Positions 1 to 5,062 are shown, numbered from the stretch's first letter. The stretch: 5,062 nt of DNA from a bacterium SM23_31 (GCA_001304035.1 LJUD01000275.1:1-5062); one strand, 5' to 3'. Program-made: numbers and translations. Notes: generated by a model from the letters alone, not told the origin.

Positions 1-940
1 TATTTATGATAGAATTTGCTGCTTTTAAGATATTTTTTGTTGAACGGTAATTCCGCTCCAGCCGTATCACGGTTGTGTCAGGGAAATCGTGTTCAAATTG
101 CAGTATATTTTTTATCTCGGCTCCACGCCAGCGGTAGATAGACTGGTCATCATCGCCCACAACGCAGATATTATGGTGTTTATCAGCTAATTGCAGGAGA
201 ATCTTGTGCTGAGCAAGATTTGTATCCTGAAATTCGTCTACTAATATATATCGAAAACGATTTTGATATGAGTTTAATACTGCCGGAAAGTTTAGAAACA
301 GTTGATATGTATACAGCAGCAGGTCATCAAAATCCATTGCATTGTTAGATTTCAAGTATTCTGCATAGGCAGTATATACCGGTGCAAGAATTTTTCTTTT
401 GTATGAATCATCATTAAAACCTGCATACGAGACATGATTGATATGCTTCGATTTCAAATTACCTATGCTGTTTAAAAGTTCATGAGGAGTATAATGCCCG
501 ACAGCGAGATTATTAGCCTCGATAACATCTTTTACTGCCCGAAGCTGGTCAGCTTCATCATAAATGCTGAAATGGCTTGTGAATCCGATTTTACCTGCTT
601 CCCGCCGGAGGATGCGTGCAAAAATAGAATGGAACGTCCCCATCCAGAGATTCAACTTATCTCCATGAATGAGATGAAGTATCCTTGTCCGCATTTCGGA
701 AGCGGCTTTATTGGTAAAAGTAAGTGCAAGAATTTTATCGGCGCTGACCGTTCTGCTGGCAACCAAATAGGCAATACGGCAGGCGATAACGCGGGTTTTT
801 CCGCTGCCCGCACCAGCCAGTACCAGCAAAGGACCGTCTATGGTCTCGACTGCCCGGCGCTGTTCGGGAGTGAGTTCTTTCTCCCATGGGAAAAAAATGT
901 GTTGTGTTTTACCGCTTCTGCGATTTTGCGTAAGTCCCAT
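1..940 (-). CDS. uvrD: UvrD/PcrA-type superfamily 1 DNA helicase, N-terminal part (cut by window start)
   Basis: ATP-dependent 3'-5' DNA helicase of the UvrD/PcrA/Rep family, which acts in nucleotide excision repair, mismatch repair and clearing of replication or transcription conflicts. I translated the reverse complement: 313 residues are open to the window edge with no frameshift. Motifs in order are the Q-motif (LTPEQRRAV, about 23-31), Walker A (AGAGSGKT, 42-49), motif Ia (LTFTNKAASEM, 73-83), Ib (GTFHSIFARILR, 101-112), Walker B/motif II (VDEFQD, 234-239), motif III (VVGDDDQSIYRWRGA, 260-274) and motif IV (LERNYRST, 294-301). The 2B domain and motifs V-VI lie outside. The start is the ATG at 938-940. 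An in-frame TAG lies just upstream at 956-958 and I see no other start before the Q-motif, although no clear Shine-Dalgarno sequence precedes it. It follows mltG by 30 nt, so it is probably cotranscribed. Family is certain; UvrD versus PcrA naming is not. Confidence 0.95.
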   Translation of the reverse strand, partial: MGLTQNRRSGKTQHIFFPWEKELTPEQRRAVETIDGPLLVLAGAGSGKTRVIACRIAYLVASRTVSADKILALTFTNKAASEMRTRILHLIHGDKLNLWMGTFHSIFARILRREAGKIGFTSHFSIYDEADQLRAVKDVIEANNLAVGHYTPHELLNSIGNLKSKHINHVSYAGFNDDSYKRKILAPVYTAYAEYLKSNNAMDFDDLLLYTYQLFLNFPAVLNSYQNRFRYILVDEFQDTNLAQHKILLQLADKHHNICVVGDDDQSIYRWRGAEIKNILQFEHDFPDTTVIRLERNYRSTKNILKAANSIIN

Positions 941-970
941 AGCAAAAATGCTTATCTATAATTAAGATTT

Positions 971-2068
971 TCAGCGAATTTTTTTCCGGAGTTGATCGAG
1001 TTTCTTTTTCGCCTCTAAATGCTCTGCATACGTTCGTGAAAAGTAGTGTCCTCCTTCTCCCGTTGCCACAAAATACAGATATGTCTCAGAAGATGGAAAG
1101 GCAGCAGCAAGAAGTGATTTTAAACCCGGATTATTAATCGGTCCCGGTGGAAGACCTTTGTTCTTATAGGTATTGTACGGTGAATCAATTTCTAAATCTT
1201 CATCCAGCAGACGCCGCGGTCCATCGGGTATGATATATTGTATGGTAGGATCAGCATTAAGATACATATCCCTGTTCAGCCTGTTATGAAAAACGGCGGA
1301 AATAAGCGGTCGCTCCTCATCAACTACCGCCTCACCCTCGATGATAGACGCAAGTATAACCAAATCATGCAACGTCATATTATAAGATTGAGCCGCTGCC
1401 AAAATTGAATCTGCAATATTTTTTTTGAATTCTCCTACAAGAGTTTCCACTACATCAAATTCAGACACACCCCAGCTAAAATGATACGTCTCCGGAAATA
1501 AATAGCCTTCAAGATTTGGCGAATCAATACCTAAGGATTCCGTTATGCTGCTATCGTTGACAATCTGCATGAACCGGGTTGAATCTATATCGAGACTTTG
1601 CGAAAATAATGAGGCGATTTCTTTCGCCGAGATGCCCTCGATTATTGTTACCCTCTCCTGAACAACACCGCCCGACGTCAACTGCCTGATTATGGAATGA
1701 TTCGACATAAACGGCGCTAAAATGTACTTACCCGCTTGTACCCGATGATCGAGTCCCATAATACTGGCGGTCCAGAGAAAATATTTTTTATTCTCAATAA
1801 TGCTCTCGTCGAAAAGCCGGCCGGCAATTTGAGTAAGTGTTTCACCCTTGTTGATGGGTACTATCCTGGGCTGACCATGACTCTGGTGCGGAACATTCGC
1901 TGAAAAAAGAATACTGAAATTATATAACAAAAATACAAACGTCAGCCAGAAAAACACTATAAAGATACCACCGTATGCCGGCTGCTTCCGGCGGAAAAAA
2001 TAGACCTGAAGGGCTTGAAAAACAAACAGCAGAAAAAGTATTATTATTAAAAATGCCTGTAATGACAT
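971..2068 (-). CDS. mltG: Endolytic murein transglycosylase MltG (YceG-like)
   Basis: Membrane-bound lytic transglycosylase that cleaves nascent peptidoglycan strands and is thought to set glycan length as a terminase. The 365-residue protein has two hydrophobic segments (about 5-25 and 33-56) separated by a basic RRKQP loop. By the positive-inside rule this puts the N-terminus outside, the short loop in the cytoplasm and the catalytic part in the periplasm. A LysM-like stretch follows (about 68-118: INKGETLTQIAGRLF to VQAGKYIL). The YceG domain then runs to the end with EGYLFPETYHF (187-197), ASIIEGEA (240-247), HNRL (261-264), DPTIQY (273-278), YNTYKNKGLPPGPINNPG (298-315) and LYFVATGEGGHYFS (331-344). 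The catalytic Glu is in the IIEGE stretch, most likely Glu244 by alignment to E. coli Glu218. The start is supported by AAAGGTGA just upstream; no other in-frame start occurs before residue 104. It lies 178 nt after pfkB and 30 nt before uvrD. Confidence 0.96.
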   Translation of the reverse strand: MSLQAFLIIILFLLFVFQALQVYFFRRKQPAYGGIFIVFFWLTFVFLLYNFSILFSANVPHQSHGQPRIVPINKGETLTQIAGRLFDESIIENKKYFLWTASIMGLDHRVQAGKYILAPFMSNHSIIRQLTSGGVVQERVTIIEGISAKEIASLFSQSLDIDSTRFMQIVNDSSITESLGIDSPNLEGYLFPETYHFSWGVSEFDVVETLVGEFKKNIADSILAAAQSYNMTLHDLVILASIIEGEAVVDEERPLISAVFHNRLNRDMYLNADPTIQYIIPDGPRRLLDEDLEIDSPYNTYKNKGLPPGPINNPGLKSLLAAAFPSSETYLYFVATGEGGHYFSRTYAEHLEAKKKLDQLRKKIR

Positions 2069-2071
2069 ATA

Positions 2072-2079
2072 TCACCTTT
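2072..2079 (-). promoter_or_regulatory. Ribosome binding site of mltG
   Basis: The minus strand reads AAAGGTGA with 3-4 nt to the ATG (6 nt from the AAGG core). It fixes the mltG start at 2068, so the two-segment hydrophobic N-terminus is translated and not a misassigned extension. Confidence 0.75.
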
Positions 2080-2104
2080 AAGTAATTAGATAAAATTTTA
2101 TATT

Positions 2105-2147
2105 ATTCTCTCGCCCCGAGTACTCGGAGTAAAGTCGCCAAGAGAAA
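2105..2147. repeat. Palindromic stem-loop element in the pfkB-mltG gap
   Basis: A perfect 12-bp palindrome, CCGAGTACTCGG, lies at 2116-2127. It is enclosed by an outer inverted repeat, TTCTCT (2106-2111) and AGAGAA (2141-2146), which gains a wobble pair and one more pair inwards. In minus-strand RNA this would give a short outer stem, an asymmetric bulge and an inner GC-rich hairpin. No U-run follows directly, so it is not a standard Rho-independent terminator. It could be a protein-binding palindrome, an mRNA-stabilising or processing hairpin downstream of pfkB, or a copy of a dispersed REP-like repeat. The sequence alone does not decide. Confidence 0.5.
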
Positions 2148-2151
2148 ATAA

Positions 2152-2201
2152 AGCTGTTAGCTGTTATCTTTAAAGCTGAGAACCGATAACCGGCGATTCT
2201 T
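2152..2201. repeat. Degenerate heptanucleotide tandem tract
   Basis: Reading the plus strand in sevens from 2152 gives AGCTGTT, AGCTGTT, ATCTTTA, one spare base, then AGCTGAG, AACCGAT, AACCGGC and GATTCTT. The first two units are identical and the later ones keep a purine start with a central C-T-G or C-C-G. It adjoins the palindromic element at 2105-2147. Together they fill most of the 178-nt non-coding gap and look like a decaying intergenic repeat cassette. I see no convincing promoter for mltG in the gap. Confidence 0.5.
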
Positions 2202-2246
2202 TGCAAATTTTCGTTATATACAGTTGTGTTAAAAAAATACGATTTA

Positions 2247-3146
2247 CTAAAAATTGACTAATTTTTGAAATTCGATGAACCGTCCGGTATAATCTTCTTT
2301 ATCCACGGCAGCCAACCGGTCAGTACCGAATCCCTCACAACAGAAGGATGCCATACACGTCCCATACGCCACAGCTTGCCGGAGTGTTCCATTATCGAGT
2401 TTTTTTTGTTGTGCTAAATAACCTATAAATCCGCCTGCAAATGAGTCCCCGGCGCCGGTCGGGTCAATAACCGATTCAAGCAAAAAAGCCGGAAGCACAA
2501 AAAAAGAGCTGTCATGAAACAGTATAGAGCCGTGTTCGCCTTTTTTTATAACCACAATCCGGGGACCATGCAGCGCCATTGCTTTTGCCGCTTTTACAAG
2601 ATTGTGTTCCCCACAGAACTGCTGCGCCTCGGTATCGTTGAGGATTACGGCATCCACTTTTTTTAACACGGCAAGTAATTCAGACCGGCTTCCCTCAATC
2701 CAGAAATTCATCGTATCGAGAGCGGCAAACCGCGGATTATGTACCTGTCTTAATACTTCCAGTTGGAGTCCGGGATTTATATTCGCAAGAAATATATACT
2801 CCGAATCCTTGTACGATTCCGGAATCCGTGGTTTAAAATGTTCAAATACATTGAGCTCGGTACTGAGCGTATCACGTTCATTCATGTCGGCATGGTATCT
2901 CCCGCTCCAGCGAAATGTCCTGCCGGATTCAGTAACGATACCGCTTACATCCACGTTACGTTCAATCAGAAATTTTAATTCATCCTTCCGGAAATCTTCG
3001 CCCACAACACCCACAATTCCGGTCGGGGCAAAAAAACTCGAAGCGGCGCTAAAGTGTATAGCCGATCCCCCTAATACGTTCTCGACGCTGCCGGAATCCG
3101 TTTGAATCGAATCATATGCAATTGAACCGACAACAAGCAGAGACAT
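2247..3146 (-). CDS. PfkB/ribokinase-family carbohydrate or nucleoside kinase
   Basis: Cytosolic ATP-dependent kinase of the PfkB superfamily, which phosphorylates the hydroxyl of a sugar or nucleoside; the substrate cannot be told from the sequence. The length of 299 residues is typical. Visible signatures are the N-terminal MSLLVVGSIAYDSI strand, the GGSAIHFS substrate-site motif (26-33), the ribokinase-type GVVGEDF (46-52), the NDTEAQ stretch (170-175), KKGEHG (201-206) and the anion-hole/catalytic signature DPTGAGDSFAGGF (228-240), with Asp234 as the expected base. The middle part (about 70-150, including LDTMNFWIEG) resembles the poorly characterised ribokinase-like kinases often annotated only as 'PfkB domain protein'. 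It starts 2 nt after the rsfS stop, with its ribosome binding site inside the last rsfS codons, so the two are almost certainly translationally linked. Nothing is missing or truncated. Confidence 0.93.
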   Translation of the reverse strand: MSLLVVGSIAYDSIQTDSGSVENVLGGSAIHFSAASSFFAPTGIVGVVGEDFRKDELKFLIERNVDVSGIVTESGRTFRWSGRYHADMNERDTLSTELNVFEHFKPRIPESYKDSEYIFLANINPGLQLEVLRQVHNPRFAALDTMNFWIEGSRSELLAVLKKVDAVILNDTEAQQFCGEHNLVKAAKAMALHGPRIVVIKKGEHGSILFHDSSFFVLPAFLLESVIDPTGAGDSFAGGFIGYLAQQKKLDNGTLRQAVAYGTCMASFCCEGFGTDRLAAVDKEDYTGRFIEFQKLVNF

Positions 3147-3148
3147 GA

Positions 3149-3517
3149 TCAGTCCTTGTGAAGTCCGTTAACAGTATCGGTTATCGTAGTAACGGGAGCA
3201 TCGCCCCACAGGTCTTCGAGTTGATAATATGAACGTGAGTTTCTGTGAAAAATATGCACTACAACATCAACAAAATCTAACAATACCCATGTGCCGGTAC
3301 CGTAGCCTTCCTTATGCCAGGGTTTTATCTTTTGTATTACAAGACCATCAAGTACGGCATCGGTTATCGCTTTAACCTGCATATCCGTCTCGCCCGAGCA
3401 GATTACAAAAAAGTCCGTCATATTTGTAAGTTTCCTGAGGTCAAGGATGATAACATCTTCAGCCTTTTTTGTCAAAGTAAATTGAGTAATAATATGGGCG
3501 AGTTCCTCTGATGACAT
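3149..3517 (-). CDS. rsfS: Ribosome silencing factor RsfS (Iojap/YbeB family)
   Basis: RsfS binds protein L14 (uL14) of the large ribosomal subunit and blocks joining with the 30S subunit, lowering translation in stationary phase or starvation. The 122-residue protein covers the whole family fold: DVIILDLRKL (21-30), TDFFVICSG (34-42), KPWHKEGYG (65-73), WVLLDFVDVVVHIFH (77-91) and the C-terminal YYQLEDLWGDAP (97-108). All hallmark stretches are intact. The start is the ATG at 3515-3517: no other in-frame ATG lies nearby and the next Met is residue 33. The nearest Shine-Dalgarno-like AAGGG is about 15 nt upstream, which is unusually far, so initiation may be weak. It lies downstream of a LytR_C gene, as in the nadD-lytR-rsfS groups of other phyla, but nadD is not between them here. 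Confidence 0.97.
   Translation of the reverse strand: MSSEELAHIITQFTLTKKAEDVIILDLRKLTNMTDFFVICSGETDMQVKAITDAVLDGLVIQKIKPWHKEGYGTGTWVLLDFVDVVVHIFHRNSRSYYQLEDLWGDAPVTTITDTVNGLHKD
3153..3157 (-). promoter_or_regulatory. Ribosome binding site of the PfkB-family gene, inside rsfS
   Basis: The minus strand reads AAGGA, 6 nt before the ATG at 3144-3146. It is embedded in the last Lys-Asp codons of rsfS, just before its TGA. The arrangement suggests coupled translation of rsfS and the kinase. Confidence 0.75.
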
Positions 3518-3585
3518 ATGTTTTATTAATGACCCTTTATCCGTAATTATTACAATCCAAAAAATAAATTATTAATGAAAATTTT

Positions 3586-3625
3586 AAAAAAATCCGCAGT
3601 ATTAGAAAATTCGTGAATAAGCGGA
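3586..3625 (-). terminator. Possible weak Rho-independent terminator between the LytR_C gene and rsfS
   Basis: On the minus strand TCCGC (3625-3621) and GCGGA (3597-3593) form a 5-bp GC-rich stem, followed at once by seven T (3592-3586). The 23-nt loop is long and the stem short, so termination would be partial at best. If real, it lowers readthrough from the LytR_C gene into rsfS-pfkB. I found no convincing -35/-10 pair for a separate rsfS promoter in the remaining 68 nt. Confidence 0.35.
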
Positions 3626-3632
3626 CAAGAAC

Positions 3633-3651
3633 ATTCCAAAAAACCTGGAAT
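3633..3651 (-). other. Small hairpin just after the LytR_C stop codon
   Basis: The minus strand reads ATTCCA, a 7-nt loop (GGTTTTT), then TGGAAT, beginning 5 nt after the TAA at 3657-3659. It is a perfect 6-bp stem with no following U-run. It may be a 3' mRNA-end or stabilising hairpin that acts with the terminator-like structure just downstream. Confidence 0.35.
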
Positions 3652-3656
3652 AATAT

Positions 3657-4124
3657 TTATTTATTGAATGGTTTATATTTTTTATAATCACCACCAAGAA
3701 TAATAGTGACATTAACGGTAGATTCAGTAACATAATCATACGTGATTGTTGTTATACCGGTTAGTTCGGATATTTTGTTACCATGCTGAACATTTTTATC
3801 CCGTGCTATTATTATTGTCTCCGGAACCGTATAATCCGAATTGCCAGTTACAAGAACATCTATACCGTTATTGCTCCGCAAGAATTCCGTCATCTCTGCG
3901 GCAATACCTTCTGCATCGGTGCCGTTCAATACCTCAACAGTAGTAATAGAAACAGAATCTTTCTCTTCAGATTCATTTGAGAAAAAAAATCCGGGAAGTA
4001 TAACAAAAGATATCCAGAGTACTAAAGCAACACCGCAGATGATGACTGCGCCTTTGAATATTTTTTTCGTATTTACTGAAACTTTCTGTAGCGGTTTTAC
4101 GCTTCGACGCTTGCGTTGTACCAT
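3657..4124 (-). CDS. Membrane-anchored LytR_C-domain protein
   Basis: Small envelope protein of 155 residues with the domain found at the C-terminus of many LytR-CpsA-Psr proteins, but without the catalytic LCP domain. A basic cytoplasmic tail (MVQRKRRSVKPL, ending in NTKKIFK) is followed by one membrane segment (about 25-48, GAVIICGVALVLW...), an acidic linker (NESEEKD, 50-56) and the extracytoplasmic LytR_C domain. That domain runs from VEVLNGT (63-69) to the closing IILGGDY (141-147). The domain is thought to bind or position cell-wall polymers; its function here is not known. I chose the ATG at 4122-4124. The open frame also allows a GTG start at 4176-4178, adding 18 residues, but that stretch lies inside a strong inverted repeat and has no adjacent Shine-Dalgarno. 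Gene and domain are well supported; the exact start is not. It has its own promoter (4281-4310). Confidence 0.85.
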   Translation of the reverse strand: MVQRKRRSVKPLQKVSVNTKKIFKGAVIICGVALVLWISFVILPGFFFSNESEEKDSVSITTVEVLNGTDAEGIAAEMTEFLRSNNGIDVLVTGNSDYTVPETIIIARDKNVQHGNKISELTGITTITYDYVTESTVNVTIILGGDYKKYKPFNK

Positions 4125-4135
4125 AAAAATGAACC

Positions 4136-4211
4136 GAGAGTCGATTCCCGGTTTCGAAAAATCATATAAATTGAGCACTAAATGCGATCGAAAATGCCGG
4201 TAGCGACTCTC
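4136..4211 (-). promoter_or_regulatory. Long imperfect hairpin in the leader of the LytR_C gene
   Basis: In minus-strand RNA the arms pair as three helices. These are GAGAGTCG (4211-4204) with CGACTCTC (4143-4136), CCGG (4200-4197) with CCGG (4151-4148), and TTTCGA (4193-4188) with TCGAAA (4157-4152). They are separated by small internal loops (cta/gaat and a cat bulge) and close a 30-nt loop. That makes 18 base pairs. The strong ribosome-binding sequence AAGGAG (4214-4209) is at its 5' base and the ATG (4124) is 11 nt past its 3' base, so folding would bring them together. It could also be a regulatory leader structure or a DNA-level operator. Confidence 0.6.
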
Positions 4212-4214
4212 CTT
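4209..4214 (-). promoter_or_regulatory. Shine-Dalgarno sequence separated from its start by a hairpin
   Basis: The minus strand reads AAGGAG, the best ribosome-binding match near this gene. No ATG, GTG or TTG follows at normal spacing: the GTG at 4178 is 30 nt away and the ATG at 4124 is 84 nt away in linear sequence. It overlaps the first three bases of the leader hairpin, which may deliver it to the ATG. Confidence 0.45.
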
Positions 4215-4280
4215 AATTGTGCCGAGTTTTTTTTACTATTTTTCAAAAAAACTTCTGTAAACACTTATTTTTCAATTACC

Positions 4281-4310
4281 AATATAGTGAAAATCAAAGG
4301 TATTTGTCAA
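4281..4310 (-). promoter_or_regulatory. Sigma-70-type promoter for the LytR_C gene (and perhaps rsfS onwards)
   Basis: The minus strand has a perfect -35 TTGACA (4310-4305), an 18-nt spacer and a -10 TATATT (4286-4281), in the gap after the GlmU-type gene. Transcription should begin near 4274, giving a leader of about 150 nt to the ATG at 4124. This is the clearest promoter in the window and marks a likely transcription-unit boundary. Confidence 0.7.
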
Positions 4311-4328
4311 TAACTTTTCAGAAAAAAA

Positions 4329-5062
4329 TCAGCGATGTCTCAGCATTTTTTTCAGTTCATCGAACTGCCCGGGTGTATTGATCCCATAGGTTTCTTCCGG
4401 CTTCGAAGTCTGCCATGCAGACACTCGAATACCGTGCTCTTTCAATATTTCAACCATGTCGGTTATATAATATTCTTCCTGTGCATTGTCCCGTTCTAAT
4501 TCCGAAAGGTAAGAAAAAAGATACTCCGTATCAAATACAAAAGTGCCGGTATTGATCTCCGTAATCCGCTTTTCGTCTTCGGTTGCATCTCTTTCTTCAA
4601 CGATTTTGAGCAAATTTCCGGATGAATCCCGAACTATCCGTCCGTAACCGTACGGTTTTTTGTAGTTTGCCGTTAAAACTGTTCCACCTGCCTTGGTTTT
4701 TGCGTGATATTCTACGAGACTGTCAATAGTGGATGATGAAATAAAAGGAACATCACCATTAAGCAGAATAACATTACCGTTAAAATTACTAAAAAATCCT
4801 GCAGCCTGTTGAACGGCATGCCCGGTGCCCAACTGCGGTTCCTGTACCGCATAGTGTAACACAAGTTTTTTCCTGTGGCTTTCCGAACCTGTGATTTCTT
4901 GCCGGGTGCCCGAACCACTCACCGCAAAATATTTTGACAGGTGCTCGATGACCTGCTCTTTACCAAAACCCACAATCACAACGATCTTCGAAGGATTAAG
5001 GCTTTGAGCAGTCTGAACGGCATAATCGAGCAGCGGCTTTTCACCAAACTTAAACATCACTT
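4329..5062 (-). CDS. Stand-alone GlmU-type UDP-GlcNAc pyrophosphorylase domain (N-terminus beyond window)
   Basis: Nucleotidyltransferase that should couple a sugar 1-phosphate, most likely GlcNAc-1-phosphate, with UTP to give UDP-GlcNAc for peptidoglycan. The frame is open to the window edge. Its first codons give VMFKFGEKPLL, matching the KVLH...GKPML part of GlmU, so only some 15-30 residues (with the LxAGxGTRM loop) are missing and the GTG at 5060 is not a start. Counting from that Val, the motifs are QLGTGHA (76-82), NGDVP (101-105, Mg-binding Asp103), YGYGRI (137-142), KIVEERDAT (152-160), EINTG (168-172), QEEYYITD (194-201) and GIN (226-228, second Mg ligand Asn228). An insertion of about 18 residues relative to E. 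coli lies at 44-65. The protein stops right after this domain and has no left-handed beta-helix acetyltransferase half. Sugar specificity is inferred from motif similarity to GlmU. Confidence 0.88.
   Translation of the reverse strand, partial: VMFKFGEKPLLDYAVQTAQSLNPSKIVVIVGFGKEQVIEHLSKYFAVSGSGTRQEITGSESHRKKLVLHYAVQEPQLGTGHAVQQAAGFFSNFNGNVILLNGDVPFISSSTIDSLVEYHAKTKAGGTVLTANYKKPYGYGRIVRDSSGNLLKIVEERDATEDEKRITEINTGTFVFDTEYLFSYLSELERDNAQEEYYITDMVEILKEHGIRVSAWQTSKPEETYGINTPGQFDELKKMLRHR

Noticed and set aside
482..961. Plus-strand open frame of 159 codons
   Set aside because: It lies wholly opposite the UvrD-type helicase, whose minus-strand translation shows all expected motifs; the plus-strand product shows no recognisable domain.
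2090..2101. 12-bp palindrome ATAAAATTTTAT
   Set aside because: Entirely A/T in an AT-rich gap, so chance is a sufficient explanation; no matching -35 makes it a promoter.
2602..3105. Plus-strand open frame of 167 codons
   Set aside because: Antisense shadow of the PfkB kinase, which has intact family signatures. The product is rich in Ser/Thr with no recognisable fold.
4125..4178. GTG start adding 18 residues to the LytR_C protein
   Set aside because: No Shine-Dalgarno near the GTG, and the stretch overlaps the loop and 3' arm of the leader hairpin. The ATG gives a natural basic tail before the membrane segment. Kept as an alternative, not excluded.
3841..4203. Plus-strand open frame of 120 codons (with shorter ones nested at 3746-3980)
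   Set aside because: Antisense to the LytR_C gene and its leader hairpin, with no ribosome binding site or domain seen.
4321..4353. Rho-independent terminator after the GlmU-type gene
   Set aside because: The inverted repeat is only A/T, spans the stop codon and has no G+C-rich stem, so it does not meet the usual pattern despite the T-run.
4712..4918. Minus-strand open frame of 68 codons
   Set aside because: Alternative reading frame inside the GlmU-type gene; the pyrophosphorylase frame carries the conserved motifs.
1..5062. Defence system, CRISPR array, insertion sequence, tRNA or rRNA
   Set aside because: All long coding frames are assigned to core housekeeping families, and no regular spacer-repeat structure, transposase or cloverleaf sequence was seen.

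Overview
The window is a run of minus-strand genes from a diderm-type bacterium of moderate to low G+C (roughly 40 percent by eye). The layout looks like ordinary chromosomal core housekeeping; I see no mobile element, phage, CRISPR array or RNA gene. The helicase N-terminus (GTFHSIFARILR, VVGDDDQSIYRWRGA) reads like the Bacteroidota/FCB-type branch of UvrD/PcrA. I therefore lean towards an FCB-group or Fibrobacterota-like lineage, but only weakly.

In transcription order (right to left) the window holds: the end of a stand-alone GlmU-type UDP-GlcNAc pyrophosphorylase domain (4329-5062, cut by the window edge); a good sigma-70 promoter (4281-4310) and a long structured leader (about 4274 to 4125); a small membrane-anchored LytR_C-domain protein (3657-4124); a 139-nt gap with two hairpins, one followed by a U-run; rsfS (3149-3517) and a PfkB-family sugar/nucleoside kinase (2247-3146) only 2 nt apart; a 178-nt gap with a palindromic stem-loop element and a degenerate heptad repeat; mltG (971-2068); and the start of a UvrD/PcrA helicase (1-940, cut by the window edge).

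The genes tie peptidoglycan precursor supply (UDP-GlcNAc) and glycan-strand termination (MltG) to ribosome silencing (RsfS) and a carbohydrate kinase. Related envelope and growth-control neighbourhoods are common in bacteria, so none of the proteins is new.

The least ordinary signals are non-coding. First, an imperfect hairpin of 18 pairs in three helices lies between a strong Shine-Dalgarno sequence and the probable start codon of the LytR_C gene. Second, the pfkB-mltG gap carries a repeat and palindrome cassette. Third, the GlmU-type protein ends after the uridylyltransferase domain and lacks the usual acetyltransferase half. I do not see a wholly new multi-gene system here.
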